This document shows positions 1 through 6,568 of a stretch of DNA of 22,070 bases, piece after piece (positions within the stretch are counted from its first letter, which is position 1; each line of letters opens with the position of its first letter). The DNA comes from a virus, in IMG/VR virus record IMGVR_UViG_3300023178_000299, positions 1 through 22,070 of that record; one strand, given 5' to 3'. Under the pieces are notes generated by a model. The model was given only the letters and a program-made list of their open reading frames with translations. It had not been told where the DNA came from and made no database searches. A program made the position numbers and the translations under genes.

Positions 1-265
1 TGCTATGTGCGAGTACCTACCGCACTCAGCTTATACGATAGGCAATGGTGGTGCATATAAGCACCAGAGCGAAAACTCAGCACCTATGGAGCAGAGTGAG
101 ATTGAGTTTTTAAGCAACAAGCATAGAGATATAGCAGAGCATTATGGGCGCAGGTTTATTGACTACATGAGCTTTAACATAAACAAGTACCCAGAATACA
201 ACTCCAACAATAATGATGACATGCACCCACAAAAAGATGCCTACTATGGAGGGTGGAACATCTAG
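1..265 (+). CDS. Unidentified phage protein, probably the C-terminal end of a gene that starts before the window
   Basis: The reading frame is open from the left edge, so the gene may extend upstream. The first ATG is at base 5 and would give 86 aa. I do not recognise the family. The visible part is hydrophilic and rich in Asn, Tyr and His, with a short helical stretch followed by an aromatic and Asn-rich C-terminus ending in YYGGWNI. There is no signal peptide or membrane segment. It lies directly upstream of the tail-fibre cluster on the same strand and its end overlaps a 41-codon ORF by 20 nt, so a structural or virion-associated role is a reasonable inference, but only from position. Confidence 0.55.
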   Translation, partial: AMCEYLPHSAYTIGNGGAYKHQSENSAPMEQSEIEFLSNKHRDIAEHYGRRFIDYMSFNINKYPEYNSNNNDDMHPQKDAYYGGWNI

Positions 266-371
266 AAGCTACAAGATCAAGCGCATAAACCTCCAGAGAT
301 TAAAGAGATACCTAACAAAGCAGAAAAACCAATTAGATAAACAGACCGCTAATGGCAAGTTTGACAGATAA
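246..371 (+). CDS. Small basic peptide (41 aa), hypothetical
   Basis: ATG at 246 opens a 41-codon frame to TAA at 369-371. It fills the otherwise empty 86-nt gap between two genes and overlaps each by about 20 nt, which is the tight packing seen elsewhere here. The peptide is strongly basic (many Lys and Arg in SYKIKRINLQRLKRYLTKQK) and predicted helical, without Cys or a membrane segment. The function is unknown. The support is gap filling and composition only; a chance ORF is possible. Confidence 0.4.
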   Translation: MEGGTSRSYKIKRINLQRLKRYLTKQKNQLDKQTANGKFDR

Positions 372-777
372 CAAAGTAAAAGACACCTACAAGGGGCTGA
401 TCAAAACCTCAGACAGTGCAGAGATTACTGGAGAGGTACAGTTATCAGATGGGGATGGTAATACCATACCAGTGTATGTCAATACTGATGGCGTAAAATT
501 TACTGGTAAGGTCAAGGATAAGGATGGCGATGTGGGTACAGATGGTCAAATCCTATTCTCTACTGGTAGCCAAGTAAACTGGAAAAGCTACAACTATACC
601 CACAGTCAAAGCGTGGCTAGTACATCATGGTCAATTACCCACAATTTAGGCTATGAGCCTAGTGTAACTGTGGTAGTGAGTAACCAAAAGGTATTTGCTC
701 AAGTGAACTATACCACCGCAAATAGCCTCACAATTAGTTTTAGTGATGCTCAAAGCGGTAAAGCATATTTATTGTAA
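352..777 (+). CDS. Tail fibre / receptor-binding-associated structural protein (141 aa)
   Basis: The C-terminal half (about residues 85-141) has the pattern W-x-I-x-HNLGYEPSVTVVV, then a repeated beta pattern ending in SGKAYLL. This is a beta-rich terminal domain that I know from the ends of many phage tail-fibre proteins. The N-terminal half has Asp/Gly-rich beta turns (DGDGNTIPVYVNTDG). There are no membrane segments or Cys. It is the first of four fibre-like genes in a row and starts 20 nt before the preceding small ORF ends. The family resemblance is from memory; the detailed role (fibre tip, adaptor or short tail fibre) is inferred. Confidence 0.7.
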   Translation: MASLTDNKVKDTYKGLIKTSDSAEITGEVQLSDGDGNTIPVYVNTDGVKFTGKVKDKDGDVGTDGQILFSTGSQVNWKSYNYTHSQSVASTSWSITHNLGYEPSVTVVVSNQKVFAQVNYTTANSLTISFSDAQSGKAYLL

Positions 778-796
778 TTAAAAAAAAACATAAAGC

Positions 797-2467
797 ATGG
801 CAATTAAGTTTCTTGCGGATTTGGACATTAGCGGATCAGAGATCCAAAGCGTAGCCCTAGAAAACCGCACAAGCGATCCATCAAGTGCCTCTACTGGTCA
901 GATCTATTTTGACACTGGATCAAACGAGGTTAAGATCTACGATGGATCAAATTTCATTGTAGTAGGTAAAACCTACTCAGCAGGTAATGGTATCTCTCTT
1001 TCTGGTACTGCATTTAGTGTAGCAGGTGGAGATGGTCTTACTCAAGAGGCATCAGGTCTAAAGGTAGATAGCACTGTTATCCGTACAACTGGCGCACAGA
1101 CTAAGGCAGGGAATATGACATTCTCTAACAATGTTACTATTACTGGTAACTTGACTGTGAATGGTACACAAACCATTTTGAACACTGCGGAACTAGCAGT
1201 AGAGGATACTAACATTGAGTTGAACTCTGGATCTAGTGAGGGTGCTGATAGTGGTATCTCTGTAAACAGAGGTCAAGGCGAGGATGTACCTCAATTATTG
1301 TGGGATGAAAGTGCCTCTAGATGGACATTTACAAACAACGGGAGTACATTTTACAATATACCCCTCTCCACAGAGTACAACAATTTCACATACACCCTAC
1401 CAACTGCCAGTGCATCTACTCTGGGTGGTGTTAAGATTGGTTCTGGTATTACTATTACCAATGGTGTTATTAGTGCAGATAGCCAGACTGCTAATGACTT
1501 TACTGATGCGTTACTTACCAAACTTAATGGTATTGCTACTGGTGCTGATAACTACTCTAGTTGGACTGTATCTGATGGTACAAATAGTGAAACCGTAGGA
1601 TCTGGTGCTACTGTACAATGGCGTGGTTCTGGTGCTACCTCAGTATCTTACGATGCTGAAAGCAACACTTTTACCATCTCTAGCACAGATACTAACACCA
1701 ATACTCAGCTCTCAAAAGAGACTGTGCAGGATTATGTAGGAGAGATGCTTACTGGTAACACTGAGACTAACATCTCTGTTACCTATGATGATGCTAACAA
1801 TAAGATCAACTTTGTAGCTACCGATACGAACACCCAGTTAAGCACTGAGGCAGTTCAAGATATTGTGGGTGCAATGTTCCAAAGCAACACTGAAACCAGA
1901 ATTACTGCCACTTATCAAGATACAGATGGCACTATTGATCTTGTAGTAGATGATCAAAGCTACACACTACCTACTGCTAGTGGAGATATACTAGGGGGTA
2001 TCAAAGTGGGTACAAACCTAAGTATCAATGAGGAGGGTATATTGAGTTCTACCGACACTAACACTCAGCTTAGTAATGAGCAAGTGCAGGATATTATTGG
2101 TGCGATGGTAACTGGCAATACTGAGACTAACATTAGTGTAACTTACAATGATAGTACTGGTAAGCTAAATTTCTCTGCCACTGATACAGATACTACATAC
2201 AGTGCAGGAGATGGTCTTAGCCTTAGCGGTACTACCTTTACTAATGCTAACGCTTACTACGCAGTAGATTTTACTGCTGATGGTGGAGATTATGAGGTTA
2301 CTACTGAGACTAGCTCTGTTCGTGTACCTGCTATTGTTCAGCTTTTAGATAGCACTGGGCGCATGGTATTACCAGATGTCGTACAAGATGCTACTAACGC
2401 AAAGTTTGTACTTAAATCAGTGCCTACTGGAGATTACTCTCTAGTTATCATGGGGCGTAGAGGTTAA
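797..2467 (+). CDS. Large tail fibre protein with internal repeats (556 aa)
   Basis: The protein is Thr/Ser/Asn/Gly-rich and beta-repetitive. Residues 1-14 (MAIKFLADLDISGS) recur at the N-terminus of the next gene, suggesting a common attachment module. Residues about 108-180 carry the fibre motif GNLTVNGTQT...NTAELAVEDTNIEL...GISVNRG...LLWDES. Three repeats of about 45 aa (about 298-343, 343-386, 420-462) share TQLSxExVQDxxGxM...NTETxIxxTYxD, and a second repeat (YTLPTAS..LGGxKxG) occurs at 199-220 and 389-410. Such modules are known from long tail fibres, particularly in marine phages. There is no SD; the start follows an A-rich leader ending in CATAAAGC. Codon use favours T-ending codons (GGT, ACT) more than the replication genes do. 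Function: host recognition or fibre shaft. Confidence 0.85.
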   Translation: MAIKFLADLDISGSEIQSVALENRTSDPSSASTGQIYFDTGSNEVKIYDGSNFIVVGKTYSAGNGISLSGTAFSVAGGDGLTQEASGLKVDSTVIRTTGAQTKAGNMTFSNNVTITGNLTVNGTQTILNTAELAVEDTNIELNSGSSEGADSGISVNRGQGEDVPQLLWDESASRWTFTNNGSTFYNIPLSTEYNNFTYTLPTASASTLGGVKIGSGITITNGVISADSQTANDFTDALLTKLNGIATGADNYSSWTVSDGTNSETVGSGATVQWRGSGATSVSYDAESNTFTISSTDTNTNTQLSKETVQDYVGEMLTGNTETNISVTYDDANNKINFVATDTNTQLSTEAVQDIVGAMFQSNTETRITATYQDTDGTIDLVVDDQSYTLPTASGDILGGIKVGTNLSINEEGILSSTDTNTQLSNEQVQDIIGAMVTGNTETNISVTYNDSTGKLNFSATDTDTTYSAGDGLSLSGTTFTNANAYYAVDFTADGGDYEVTTETSSVRVPAIVQLLDSTGRMVLPDVVQDATNAKFVLKSVPTGDYSLVIMGRRG

Positions 2468-2493
2468 TATATAATTTGATTTATTTTTAGGTT

Positions 2494-3105
2494 ATGGCGA
2501 TTAAGTTACTAGGAGATCTAGATGTTACTGGATCAATGAATATAACGGCATCTGATGTGCCTAACCTTTCAGCAAGTAAGATTACGAGTGGTACTTTAGG
2601 TACTGCTCGTATTCCGAACTTGAGCGCATCTAAGATTACTAGCGGTACTCTGGGTACTGCTCGTATTCCAGATCTATCTGCTACCTATGCTTTAAGTGGG
2701 CATAACCACTCTGGCACATACGACAATTATAGCTCATGGCGCATGTCAGCTAACAATGTCGTAAACACCGTAAACTCTGGAGATACCGTTACTATAACGG
2801 CAGGAGATAATGTTACCATAGAGCATGATAGTGGCAACATTACAATAAGTTCTACGGACACTAACACTAATACCACCTATTCCGCAGGTAGTGGTCTAGA
2901 TCTGTCTGGAACTACTTTTAAGGTAGAGACTGATCTAAGAGATGGTATTACTCATGTAGGTGTAAGCACATCAAACTACATCACTTTTGACAATACTAAT
3001 AACCGCATAGATTTTTATGCAGGTGGTGTGTTTGTAGCAAGGCTTGAGAGTGATGGGGATTTACATGTTAAAGGCGATGTGATCGCAGTAAGCAATATAT
3101 TCTAA
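2494..3105 (+). CDS. Tail fibre protein, paralogue of the preceding fibre (203 aa)
   Basis: The N-terminus MAIKLLGDLDVTGS nearly matches that of the upstream fibre. Two perfect 18-residue repeats (about residues 23-40 and 41-58) contain SASKITSGTLGTARI, a common fibre-shaft motif, followed by GHNHSGTYDNYSSW. Residues near 128-145 (YSAGSGLDLSGTTF) match a module of the upstream gene. The C-terminus (RIDFYAG...LESDGDLHVKGDVIA) resembles fibre ends that precede or anchor tip proteins. Its stop shares a base with the next start (TAATG), so translation is probably coupled to the lectin-like gene downstream. The role is inferred as a shorter fibre or fibre segment. Confidence 0.8.
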   Translation: MAIKLLGDLDVTGSMNITASDVPNLSASKITSGTLGTARIPNLSASKITSGTLGTARIPDLSATYALSGHNHSGTYDNYSSWRMSANNVVNTVNSGDTVTITAGDNVTIEHDSGNITISSTDTNTNTTYSAGSGLDLSGTTFKVETDLRDGITHVGVSTSNYITFDNTNNRIDFYAGGVFVARLESDGDLHVKGDVIAVSNIF

Positions 3106-4016
3106 TGGCATTACAGAGTAGTGGACAAATAAGCATATCTGATATAAAGACAGAGTTAGGGAGTTCTAGTGGCTCTCTAACTACTCTGTCTACTACCGCA
3201 GGTAAATCTGCACCTCATGGCATGAAAGAATTTTATGGCTATACTCATAGCACATGGAGTAATGACTATGCCCTAGACTATGATGGAGTGAATGACTATG
3301 TAAGAGGATCTTTAAGCTCACACCCATCTCAAGAGTTTAGTATTAGCATGTGGGTAAGGAATGATGAAAGCTCAAAACGAAATTTGGCATTGTACTGTAC
3401 GGTGCATACTGAAAACAATGCTACAAACGGTAGGTTTTTGTGGTTTTATAATGCCACTTATAACCGTTTGATAGTCCAGTTTTTAAAACAAATCAATGGA
3501 GTAAATAAAACATACCAAAGAGCGTACCCCCTTCATGATAGTACAAACAGTTCCACAAGTGGAGTGTCAAACTCAGGTACTGGATGGGTAAGCTCACAAA
3601 GAGGTAATACCGATAGCGATGGCTTTACGCATTTGATGGTCTGTATTGACCAAACTGAAAGCCTTAGTACCAATGGTATTAAAACATATTGGAATGGCAC
3701 TGAGCTTACTTATAGTGTGGGTAATAACTCTCACTTTACTACTGCTGAGGTAACTCACAATTACCTAGAGATAGGTGGTAACTATGGCAATACTGCGCCT
3801 AATACTATCTGGGATGGTGTCATAGATGAGGTGTATCTCTACGATGCTAAACTTTCCTCAAGCAATGTAAGTACGATCTATGGCTATGGCAGAGATAGTG
3901 AAAATGTATTTACTACCAATTTTGAGACTGCATGGCGCATGGAGAATGATGTTACTGATGAAAGTGGTATAAGCAGTATGAGTAATAATGGTGCAACCTT
4001 TATATCTAGTCCATAA
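3105..4016 (+). CDS. Tail receptor-binding protein with LamG/concanavalin-A-like domain (303 aa)
   Basis: Residues 1-45 (MALQSSGQISISDIKTELG...FYGY) form an N-terminal module I have seen on many phage tail proteins, thought to be for virion attachment. The rest looks like a LamG / concanavalin-A-like lectin sandwich: NDYALDYDGVNDYV at about 53-66, EFSISMWVRND, then the later strand pattern HNYLEIGGNYG and WDGVIDEVYLYDAKLSSSNV typical of LamG repeats. There is no signal peptide. It is translationally coupled on both sides by TAATG overlaps. A carbohydrate-binding role at the tail tip is inferred from domain and context; no catalytic residues are evident. Confidence 0.8.
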   Translation: MALQSSGQISISDIKTELGSSSGSLTTLSTTAGKSAPHGMKEFYGYTHSTWSNDYALDYDGVNDYVRGSLSSHPSQEFSISMWVRNDESSKRNLALYCTVHTENNATNGRFLWFYNATYNRLIVQFLKQINGVNKTYQRAYPLHDSTNSSTSGVSNSGTGWVSSQRGNTDSDGFTHLMVCIDQTESLSTNGIKTYWNGTELTYSVGNNSHFTTAEVTHNYLEIGGNYGNTAPNTIWDGVIDEVYLYDAKLSSSNVSTIYGYGRDSENVFTTNFETAWRMENDVTDESGISSMSNNGATFISSP

Positions 4017-4249
4017 TGTATTACTTACTTACCAAAACCCAGTACGCTCTAATAGCTGAGAGCTTGAGCCACAGTCCTGCATGGTCTTTAGACAATGGCA
4101 GGTGCATAGCTCATGTAGATAACGGAATAGAGATCCCAGAATACGAGCTTGTATTTGAGGATAAAGATGCAGTAGATGTCTGGAAATATATGCCCTCAGA
4201 GGTAGGGCATTGGGAACTCACAGATGAGGACAACTTTTTTAATTTATAA
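4016..4249 (+). CDS. Hypothetical protein (77 aa) coupled to the lectin-like gene
   Basis: The start overlaps the stop of the preceding gene as TAATG. The 77-aa product is acidic with many aromatics (MYYLLTKTQYALIAES at the start, VWKYMPSEVGHWEL near the end). It has no membrane helix, Cys pair or known motif and I do not recognise it. The position immediately after the receptor-binding gene would suit a small tail-fibre assembly chaperone or a fibre-associated protein, but that is inference only. Confidence 0.7.
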   Translation: MYYLLTKTQYALIAESLSHSPAWSLDNGRCIAHVDNGIEIPEYELVFEDKDAVDVWKYMPSEVGHWELTDEDNFFNL

Positions 4250-4261
4250 ACACTAAACAAA

Positions 4262-4522
4262 ATGGCAAAAGCTAAAAAACTAACCAAGAGAGAGCATGAG
4301 AACCTAATAAAAGCCCTACAAGATGTGCAAGGGTGGAAGCAAGAGGCAATGGCTAAGTATCAAGAGCTAAGCGATCTACAACGCAAAGAGTGGATGGCTA
4401 TGGAAAAGCTAGATAAGCTCAGTGTCAAACTTGAAAAAAAATACGGTTCAGTAAACATTGATATAGAAAGCGGAAATATAACAGAGGATGAGCAACAAGT
4501 ACCCAGTACAAACGCCAAGTAG
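4262..4522 (+). CDS. Small charged helical (coiled-coil-like) protein (86 aa)
   Basis: The sequence is dominated by Lys, Glu and Gln with heptad-like Leu/Met spacing (REHENLIKALQDVQ...LQRKEWMAMEKLDKLSVKLEKKYG), so residues about 8-60 are probably one long helix or coiled coil. The C-terminal 25 residues are polar and probably disordered. An A-rich leader (AACACTAAACAAA) precedes the ATG and there is no SD. The family is not recognised. It lies between the fibre genes and the lysis genes; a role in either is possible. Confidence 0.65.
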   Translation: MAKAKKLTKREHENLIKALQDVQGWKQEAMAKYQELSDLQRKEWMAMEKLDKLSVKLEKKYGSVNIDIESGNITEDEQQVPSTNAK

Positions 4523-4652
4523 AACCAGTCCAACTGGAGGGCGTAGAGGATGTTTATGTAGACATAAAGACATATACCTAATTGAGTGTTGTAATGGAGA
4601 CATTATGGCGCAGGGTATTGGTTCAGCCTACATACAAACTCCAGATGAATAA
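4488..4652 (+). CDS. Small Cys-rich protein (54 aa), RRGCLC...ECCNGDIMAQGIG type
   Basis: ATG at 4488 opens a 54-codon frame to TAA at 4650-4652, filling the 141-nt gap before the endolysin gene and overlapping the preceding gene by 35 nt. The peptide has four cysteines in RRGCLC and ECC, followed by NGDIMAQGIGS. I believe small proteins with this Cys pattern and an AQGIG ending recur in Bacteroidetes phages, but I cannot check. The Cys pattern suggests metal binding or disulfides. Its gene-like composition makes it more credible than the competing frame at 4582-4899, which runs over the endolysin gene. The function is unknown. Confidence 0.6.
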   Translation: MSNKYPVQTPSRTSPTGGRRGCLCRHKDIYLIECCNGDIMAQGIGSAYIQTPDE

Positions 4653-4663
4653 GCAGGAATACC

Positions 4664-5182
4664 ATGAAGCTATCAAAAAACCTTTCACTTGCGGAAGTGA
4701 TGAGATCTGCCACTGCTCAGAGGCATGGAATTGTAAACGAACCAACCCCAGAGCATTTGCAGAACTTGATGCGTATAGCAGAGCATATATTTCAGCCCAC
4801 AAGAGATTTTTTAGGCAGTCCATTGTTCGTGTCCTCTGGCTACCGATCAGAGCGATTAAATCAGCTTATAGGTGGATCTCACAAATATGTAGATGGTAAA
4901 TACATAGCAACCTCTCAGCATTGTAAAGGTCAAGCATTAGACCTAGATCAAGGAGATGAGAACTGGATAGTATTCAATTACATCAAGCTAAACCTCAACT
5001 TTGATCAACTGATCTGGGAATTTGGAGATGAGCCATGTGTAGGGTATGCTACTGGACTGTGCAACCCATCATGGGTGCATGTGAGCTATGTTAGCCCAGA
5101 GAAAAATAGAAACCAGATCCTTGTAGCTTACAAATACAAGGGTAAAACCAGTTACCGAGTATGGAGCGATCAAGAGGTTTAA
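4664..5182 (+). CDS. Endolysin: peptidase M15-type D-Ala-D-Ala carboxypeptidase/endopeptidase (172 aa)
   Basis: The M15A pattern is visible: SSGYRSERLN at about 57-66, GGS at 70-72, SQHCKGQALDLD at about 84-95 and WVHVSY at 137-142. The zinc ligands are predicted as His86, Asp93 and His139. This family cuts peptidoglycan cross-links and serves as the endolysin in many phages. The length of 172 aa is slightly longer than a bare domain (about 120-150 aa); the extra part includes a short insertion (HKYVDGKYIAT) between GG and SQH. There is no signal peptide, so export would need a holin. It heads a lysis cassette: membrane proteins follow directly and the next gene overlaps it by 22 nt. Confidence 0.88.
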   Translation: MKLSKNLSLAEVMRSATAQRHGIVNEPTPEHLQNLMRIAEHIFQPTRDFLGSPLFVSSGYRSERLNQLIGGSHKYVDGKYIATSQHCKGQALDLDQGDENWIVFNYIKLNLNFDQLIWEFGDEPCVGYATGLCNPSWVHVSYVSPEKNRNQILVAYKYKGKTSYRVWSDQEV

Positions 5183-5544
5183 AACGAGTTAAGGAACTGC
5201 TCCTATACTCTGATAGTGAGCCTAATGAGGTATTGATTGGATTATGCCATCTGATCTGCCTACCGTTAGCATTAGCAACAGATTTTCAGAACCCTAGTTA
5301 TATACTTATAGCAGGGGCTTTAGGAGCAGGAGGTTATCAGCTTTGGTCAGCTTTATGGAGTGGGTGTCTATCTCACAGATTAAGAGCTACCCAGATTGCC
5401 TCCATAGTAGCATTGGCTACATGTGAGAACCTTTGGGCTGAGGGGCTATTGATGGGTAGCAGAACTGGGTGGGTACTAATTCTAGTATTTGCCATCTGGA
5501 ATGTGATCAGAGTAACAAAAGAGAAACTAGCAAGGAAGTTATAA
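5161..5544 (+). CDS. Small multi-spanning membrane protein in the lysis cassette (127 aa)
   Basis: There are three to four hydrophobic segments at about 23-39, 47-68, 77-96 and 102-117, with Arg/Lys-rich ends (MERSRGLKRVKELL at the start, RVTKEKLARKL at the end). It starts 22 nt inside the endolysin gene, so the two are co-translated. Size, topology and position suit a holin, antiholin or other lysis accessory protein, but I do not recognise the family. With another holin-like gene downstream, it could instead modulate lysis timing. Confidence 0.75.
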   Translation: MERSRGLKRVKELLLYSDSEPNEVLIGLCHLICLPLALATDFQNPSYILIAGALGAGGYQLWSALWSGCLSHRLRATQIASIVALATCENLWAEGLLMGSRTGWVLILVFAIWNVIRVTKEKLARKL

Positions 5545-5546
5545 AT

Positions 5547-5843
5547 ATGGATAATGGGGTAGTTCAAATTCTAGTTACCGTACTAACGGTTCTGGGTAGC
5601 GCAGGAATTTGGAAATATATGGAGGCAAGGCTCAAGGCAAAAGCCACAATGAATGAGCAAGATCTGGCACAAAACGATACCGTACAATTCCGAGATGACC
5701 TAAAACAGAGAGTTCTCCGATTGGAAACCTTGCTAGAGGAGAGCAACGCCCAAGTGATTACACTAACGGCAAAAGTAGGTAGACTGGAAACTGAGGTACT
5801 CTATTTGACCAAAGAAAACGAGAGGCTCAAAAATGTCAGATAG
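5547..5843 (+). CDS. N-terminal membrane anchor plus coiled coil, holin/spanin-like (98 aa)
   Basis: I chose ATG at 5547, two bases after the preceding stop, because an earlier in-frame ATG (5469) would lie deep in the upstream gene. Residues about 4-23 (GVVQILVTVLTVLGSAGI) form one transmembrane segment. Residues about 45-95 are charged with heptad-like Leu/Val spacing (VLRLETLLEE...KVGRLETEVLYLTKENERL), a predicted coiled coil. This architecture occurs in inner-membrane spanins and some small holin-like proteins. With an endolysin and other membrane proteins alongside, a lysis role is likely but the subtype is not certain. Confidence 0.75.
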   Translation: MDNGVVQILVTVLTVLGSAGIWKYMEARLKAKATMNEQDLAQNDTVQFRDDLKQRVLRLETLLEESNAQVITLTAKVGRLETEVLYLTKENERLKNVR

Positions 5844-5934
5844 CTTTGCCGATTTTGTAGCGGAACTGGAAACCGCTAACCAACCAGTAGCATGTACAAT
5901 AGATAACCCAGAGTGCGAGGCGTGTGGCTCGTAA
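5833..5934 (+). CDS. Very short Cys-containing peptide (33 aa), candidate
   Basis: ATG at 5833 overlaps the end of the coiled-coil gene by 11 nt and runs 33 codons to TAA at 5932-5934. The N-terminal half is acidic and helical (DSFADFVAELETA) and the C-terminus carries CTIDNPECEACGS, a C-x6-C-x2-C pattern. It fills part of the 138-nt gap before the holin gene. At this length a chance ORF is possible; the close stop/start packing and Cys clustering are the support. See the linked finding on a possible +1 shift into the next frame. Confidence 0.35.
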   Translation: MSDSFADFVAELETANQPVACTIDNPECEACGS

Positions 5935-6046
5935 GTATTGTGCAGTAGAGCCAAAAGAGTGCAACTGTAAAAACAACTGCAATGGGAAACCCACTAACAA
6001 GGATCTTAAGCGGAGGCGCAAAGGAAACGATAGAGGCAGTAGCTAA
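5924..6046 (+). CDS. Short Cys-rich basic peptide with GTG start (40 aa), candidate
   Basis: GTG at 5924 opens a 40-codon frame ending in TAA at 6044-6046. It has four Cys in KYCAVEPKECNCKNNC followed by a basic tail (KDLKRRRKGNDR). There is no in-frame ATG after the upstream stop at 5900, so it needs GTG, or a +1 shift out of the preceding 33-codon frame. It overlaps the holin gene by 65 nt. Four Cys in 14 residues is unlike a random out-of-frame reading, but confidence is low. Confidence 0.25.
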   Translation: MARKYCAVEPKECNCKNNCNGKPTNKDLKRRRKGNDRGSS

Positions 6047-6338
6047 TGTTGTAGATAAGTTCGTAGCCACTCCAGAGGAGAAAGCTGAGATGAAAGCTAA
6101 CATTGAGGCTGAGATCAGCAAGAGGTGGAAAGCTGACATGCGGAGTGATAGTTGGTTAAGCAAGAATGTAAGACCACTAACACTGATCACAGTGGTAGGC
6201 TTTCTGGTAGTGTGTACTTTCTTTGATGGTATGGGTATGCTTTCTGTTGATGAAAGTTGGATAAGTTTATGGAATATGTTATCAGTTACGGTAGTAGGTG
6301 GTTACTTTGCAGTACGATCTCTAGACAAAAGAGTTTAG
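5982..6338 (+). CDS. Holin-like protein, 3-TM 'gene transfer agent holin' type (118 aa)
   Basis: The N-terminal 50 residues are charged and helical (VVDKFVATPEEKAEMKANIEAEIS), followed by RWKADMRSDSWLSKNVRPLTLI and then hydrophobic segments at about 66-83 and 95-110. This order matches the Holin_3TMs family as I know it, including the SDSWLSKN-R-P motif just before the first membrane helix. It would permit release of the M15 endolysin. The start ATG gives MGNPLTRIL, and no closer alternative exists. It is the last gene before a strong intrinsic terminator, so it ends the late transcript that carries the fibre and lysis genes. Confidence 0.8.
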   Translation: MGNPLTRILSGGAKETIEAVANVVDKFVATPEEKAEMKANIEAEISKRWKADMRSDSWLSKNVRPLTLITVVGFLVVCTFFDGMGMLSVDESWISLWNMLSVTVVGGYFAVRSLDKRV

Positions 6339-6342
6339 GTGT

Positions 6343-6358
6343 TGTAATTGGTTAATAA
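6343..6358 (-). promoter_or_regulatory. Inverted copy of the TTATTAACCAAT intergenic element
   Basis: Read on the minus strand this is TTATTAACCAATTACA, matching the leader elements at 6547, 8241 and 11706 over 13, 9 and 12 bases. It lies just after the holin stop and just before the terminator hairpin, so the late mRNA would carry the complement of the early-gene leaders. No minus-strand gene follows it. Confidence 0.45.
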
Positions 6359-6360
6359 TT

Positions 6361-6389
6361 AGGGGGGGCTTACGCTCCCCTTTTTTTTT
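6361..6389 (+). terminator. Rho-independent terminator of the fibre/lysis transcript
   Basis: A GC-rich hairpin with a G7 arm (6362-6368), short loop CTTACG and CTCCCC arm (6375-6380) is followed directly by nine T (6381-6389). It lies 23 nt after the holin stop and is followed by the gene-free control region. Confidence 0.9.
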
Positions 6390-6513
6390 GCTTATATAGA
6401 TATATATAGATATATATATATAAGGGGGTATATAATACCCCTATTTATATATATATATAGATTATAAAAAAATATATATAAGGGGATTGTGCAAAACTTG
6501 TTTTCAACAAAAG

Positions 6514-6543
6514 TTGTGAGTATCTGATATAATTCTATTTTAG
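6514..6543 (+). promoter_or_regulatory. Bacteroidetes-type promoter for the early operon
   Basis: TTG at 6514-6516 and TATTTTAG at 6536-6543 are separated by 19 nt, matching the -33 TTG / -7 TAnnTTTG arrangement of Bacteroidetes housekeeping promoters with one mismatch in the -7 box. The predicted transcript would begin at or near the TTATTAACCAAT element and lead into the gene at 6569. Confidence 0.6.
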
Positions 6544-6546
6544 TGC

Positions 6547-6562
6547 TTATTAACCAATTCAT
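6547..6562 (+). promoter_or_regulatory. Leader element TTATTAACCAATTCAT
   Basis: This is one of three + strand copies, all just upstream of a start codon (6569, 8266, 11729). The distance from CCAAT to ATG is 10 nt here. Shared context with the 11706 copy includes TTTAGTG immediately upstream. It could be an operator, a transcription-start-proximal element or a 5' UTR translation signal. Confidence 0.5.
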
Positions 6563-6568
6563 GTAAAG

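Larger units (their letters stand above)
6390..6568. other. Gene-free AT-rich, hairpin-rich control region; candidate replication origin
   Basis: No credible gene lies between the terminator and the ATG at 6569. The first 90 bases are mostly TA-repeat DNA. At its centre is a perfect 7-bp stem, GGGGTAT-ATA-ATACCCC (6425-6441), flanked on both sides by further TATATA runs that could extend a cruciform. At 6493-6515 lies an imperfect AACTT/AAGTT hairpin, and from 6514 a promoter. The region sits exactly between the late and early modules. Low melting stability, a strong hairpin and proximity to replication genes suggest an origin and/or regulatory hub, but no DnaA-box or primase-site consensus was identified. 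Confidence 0.5.

Noticed and set aside
4582-4899. A 105-codon ORF on the + strand overlapping the endolysin start
   Set aside because: Its frame conflicts with the clear M15 peptidase gene (4664-5182) and it has no recognisable motif; the 54-codon ORF at 4488-4652 explains the gap better.
5469-5546. Longer start for the coiled-coil membrane protein (124 aa)
   Set aside because: The extra 26 residues lie in the upstream gene and place polar residues before the membrane segment; ATG 5547 immediately follows the previous stop.
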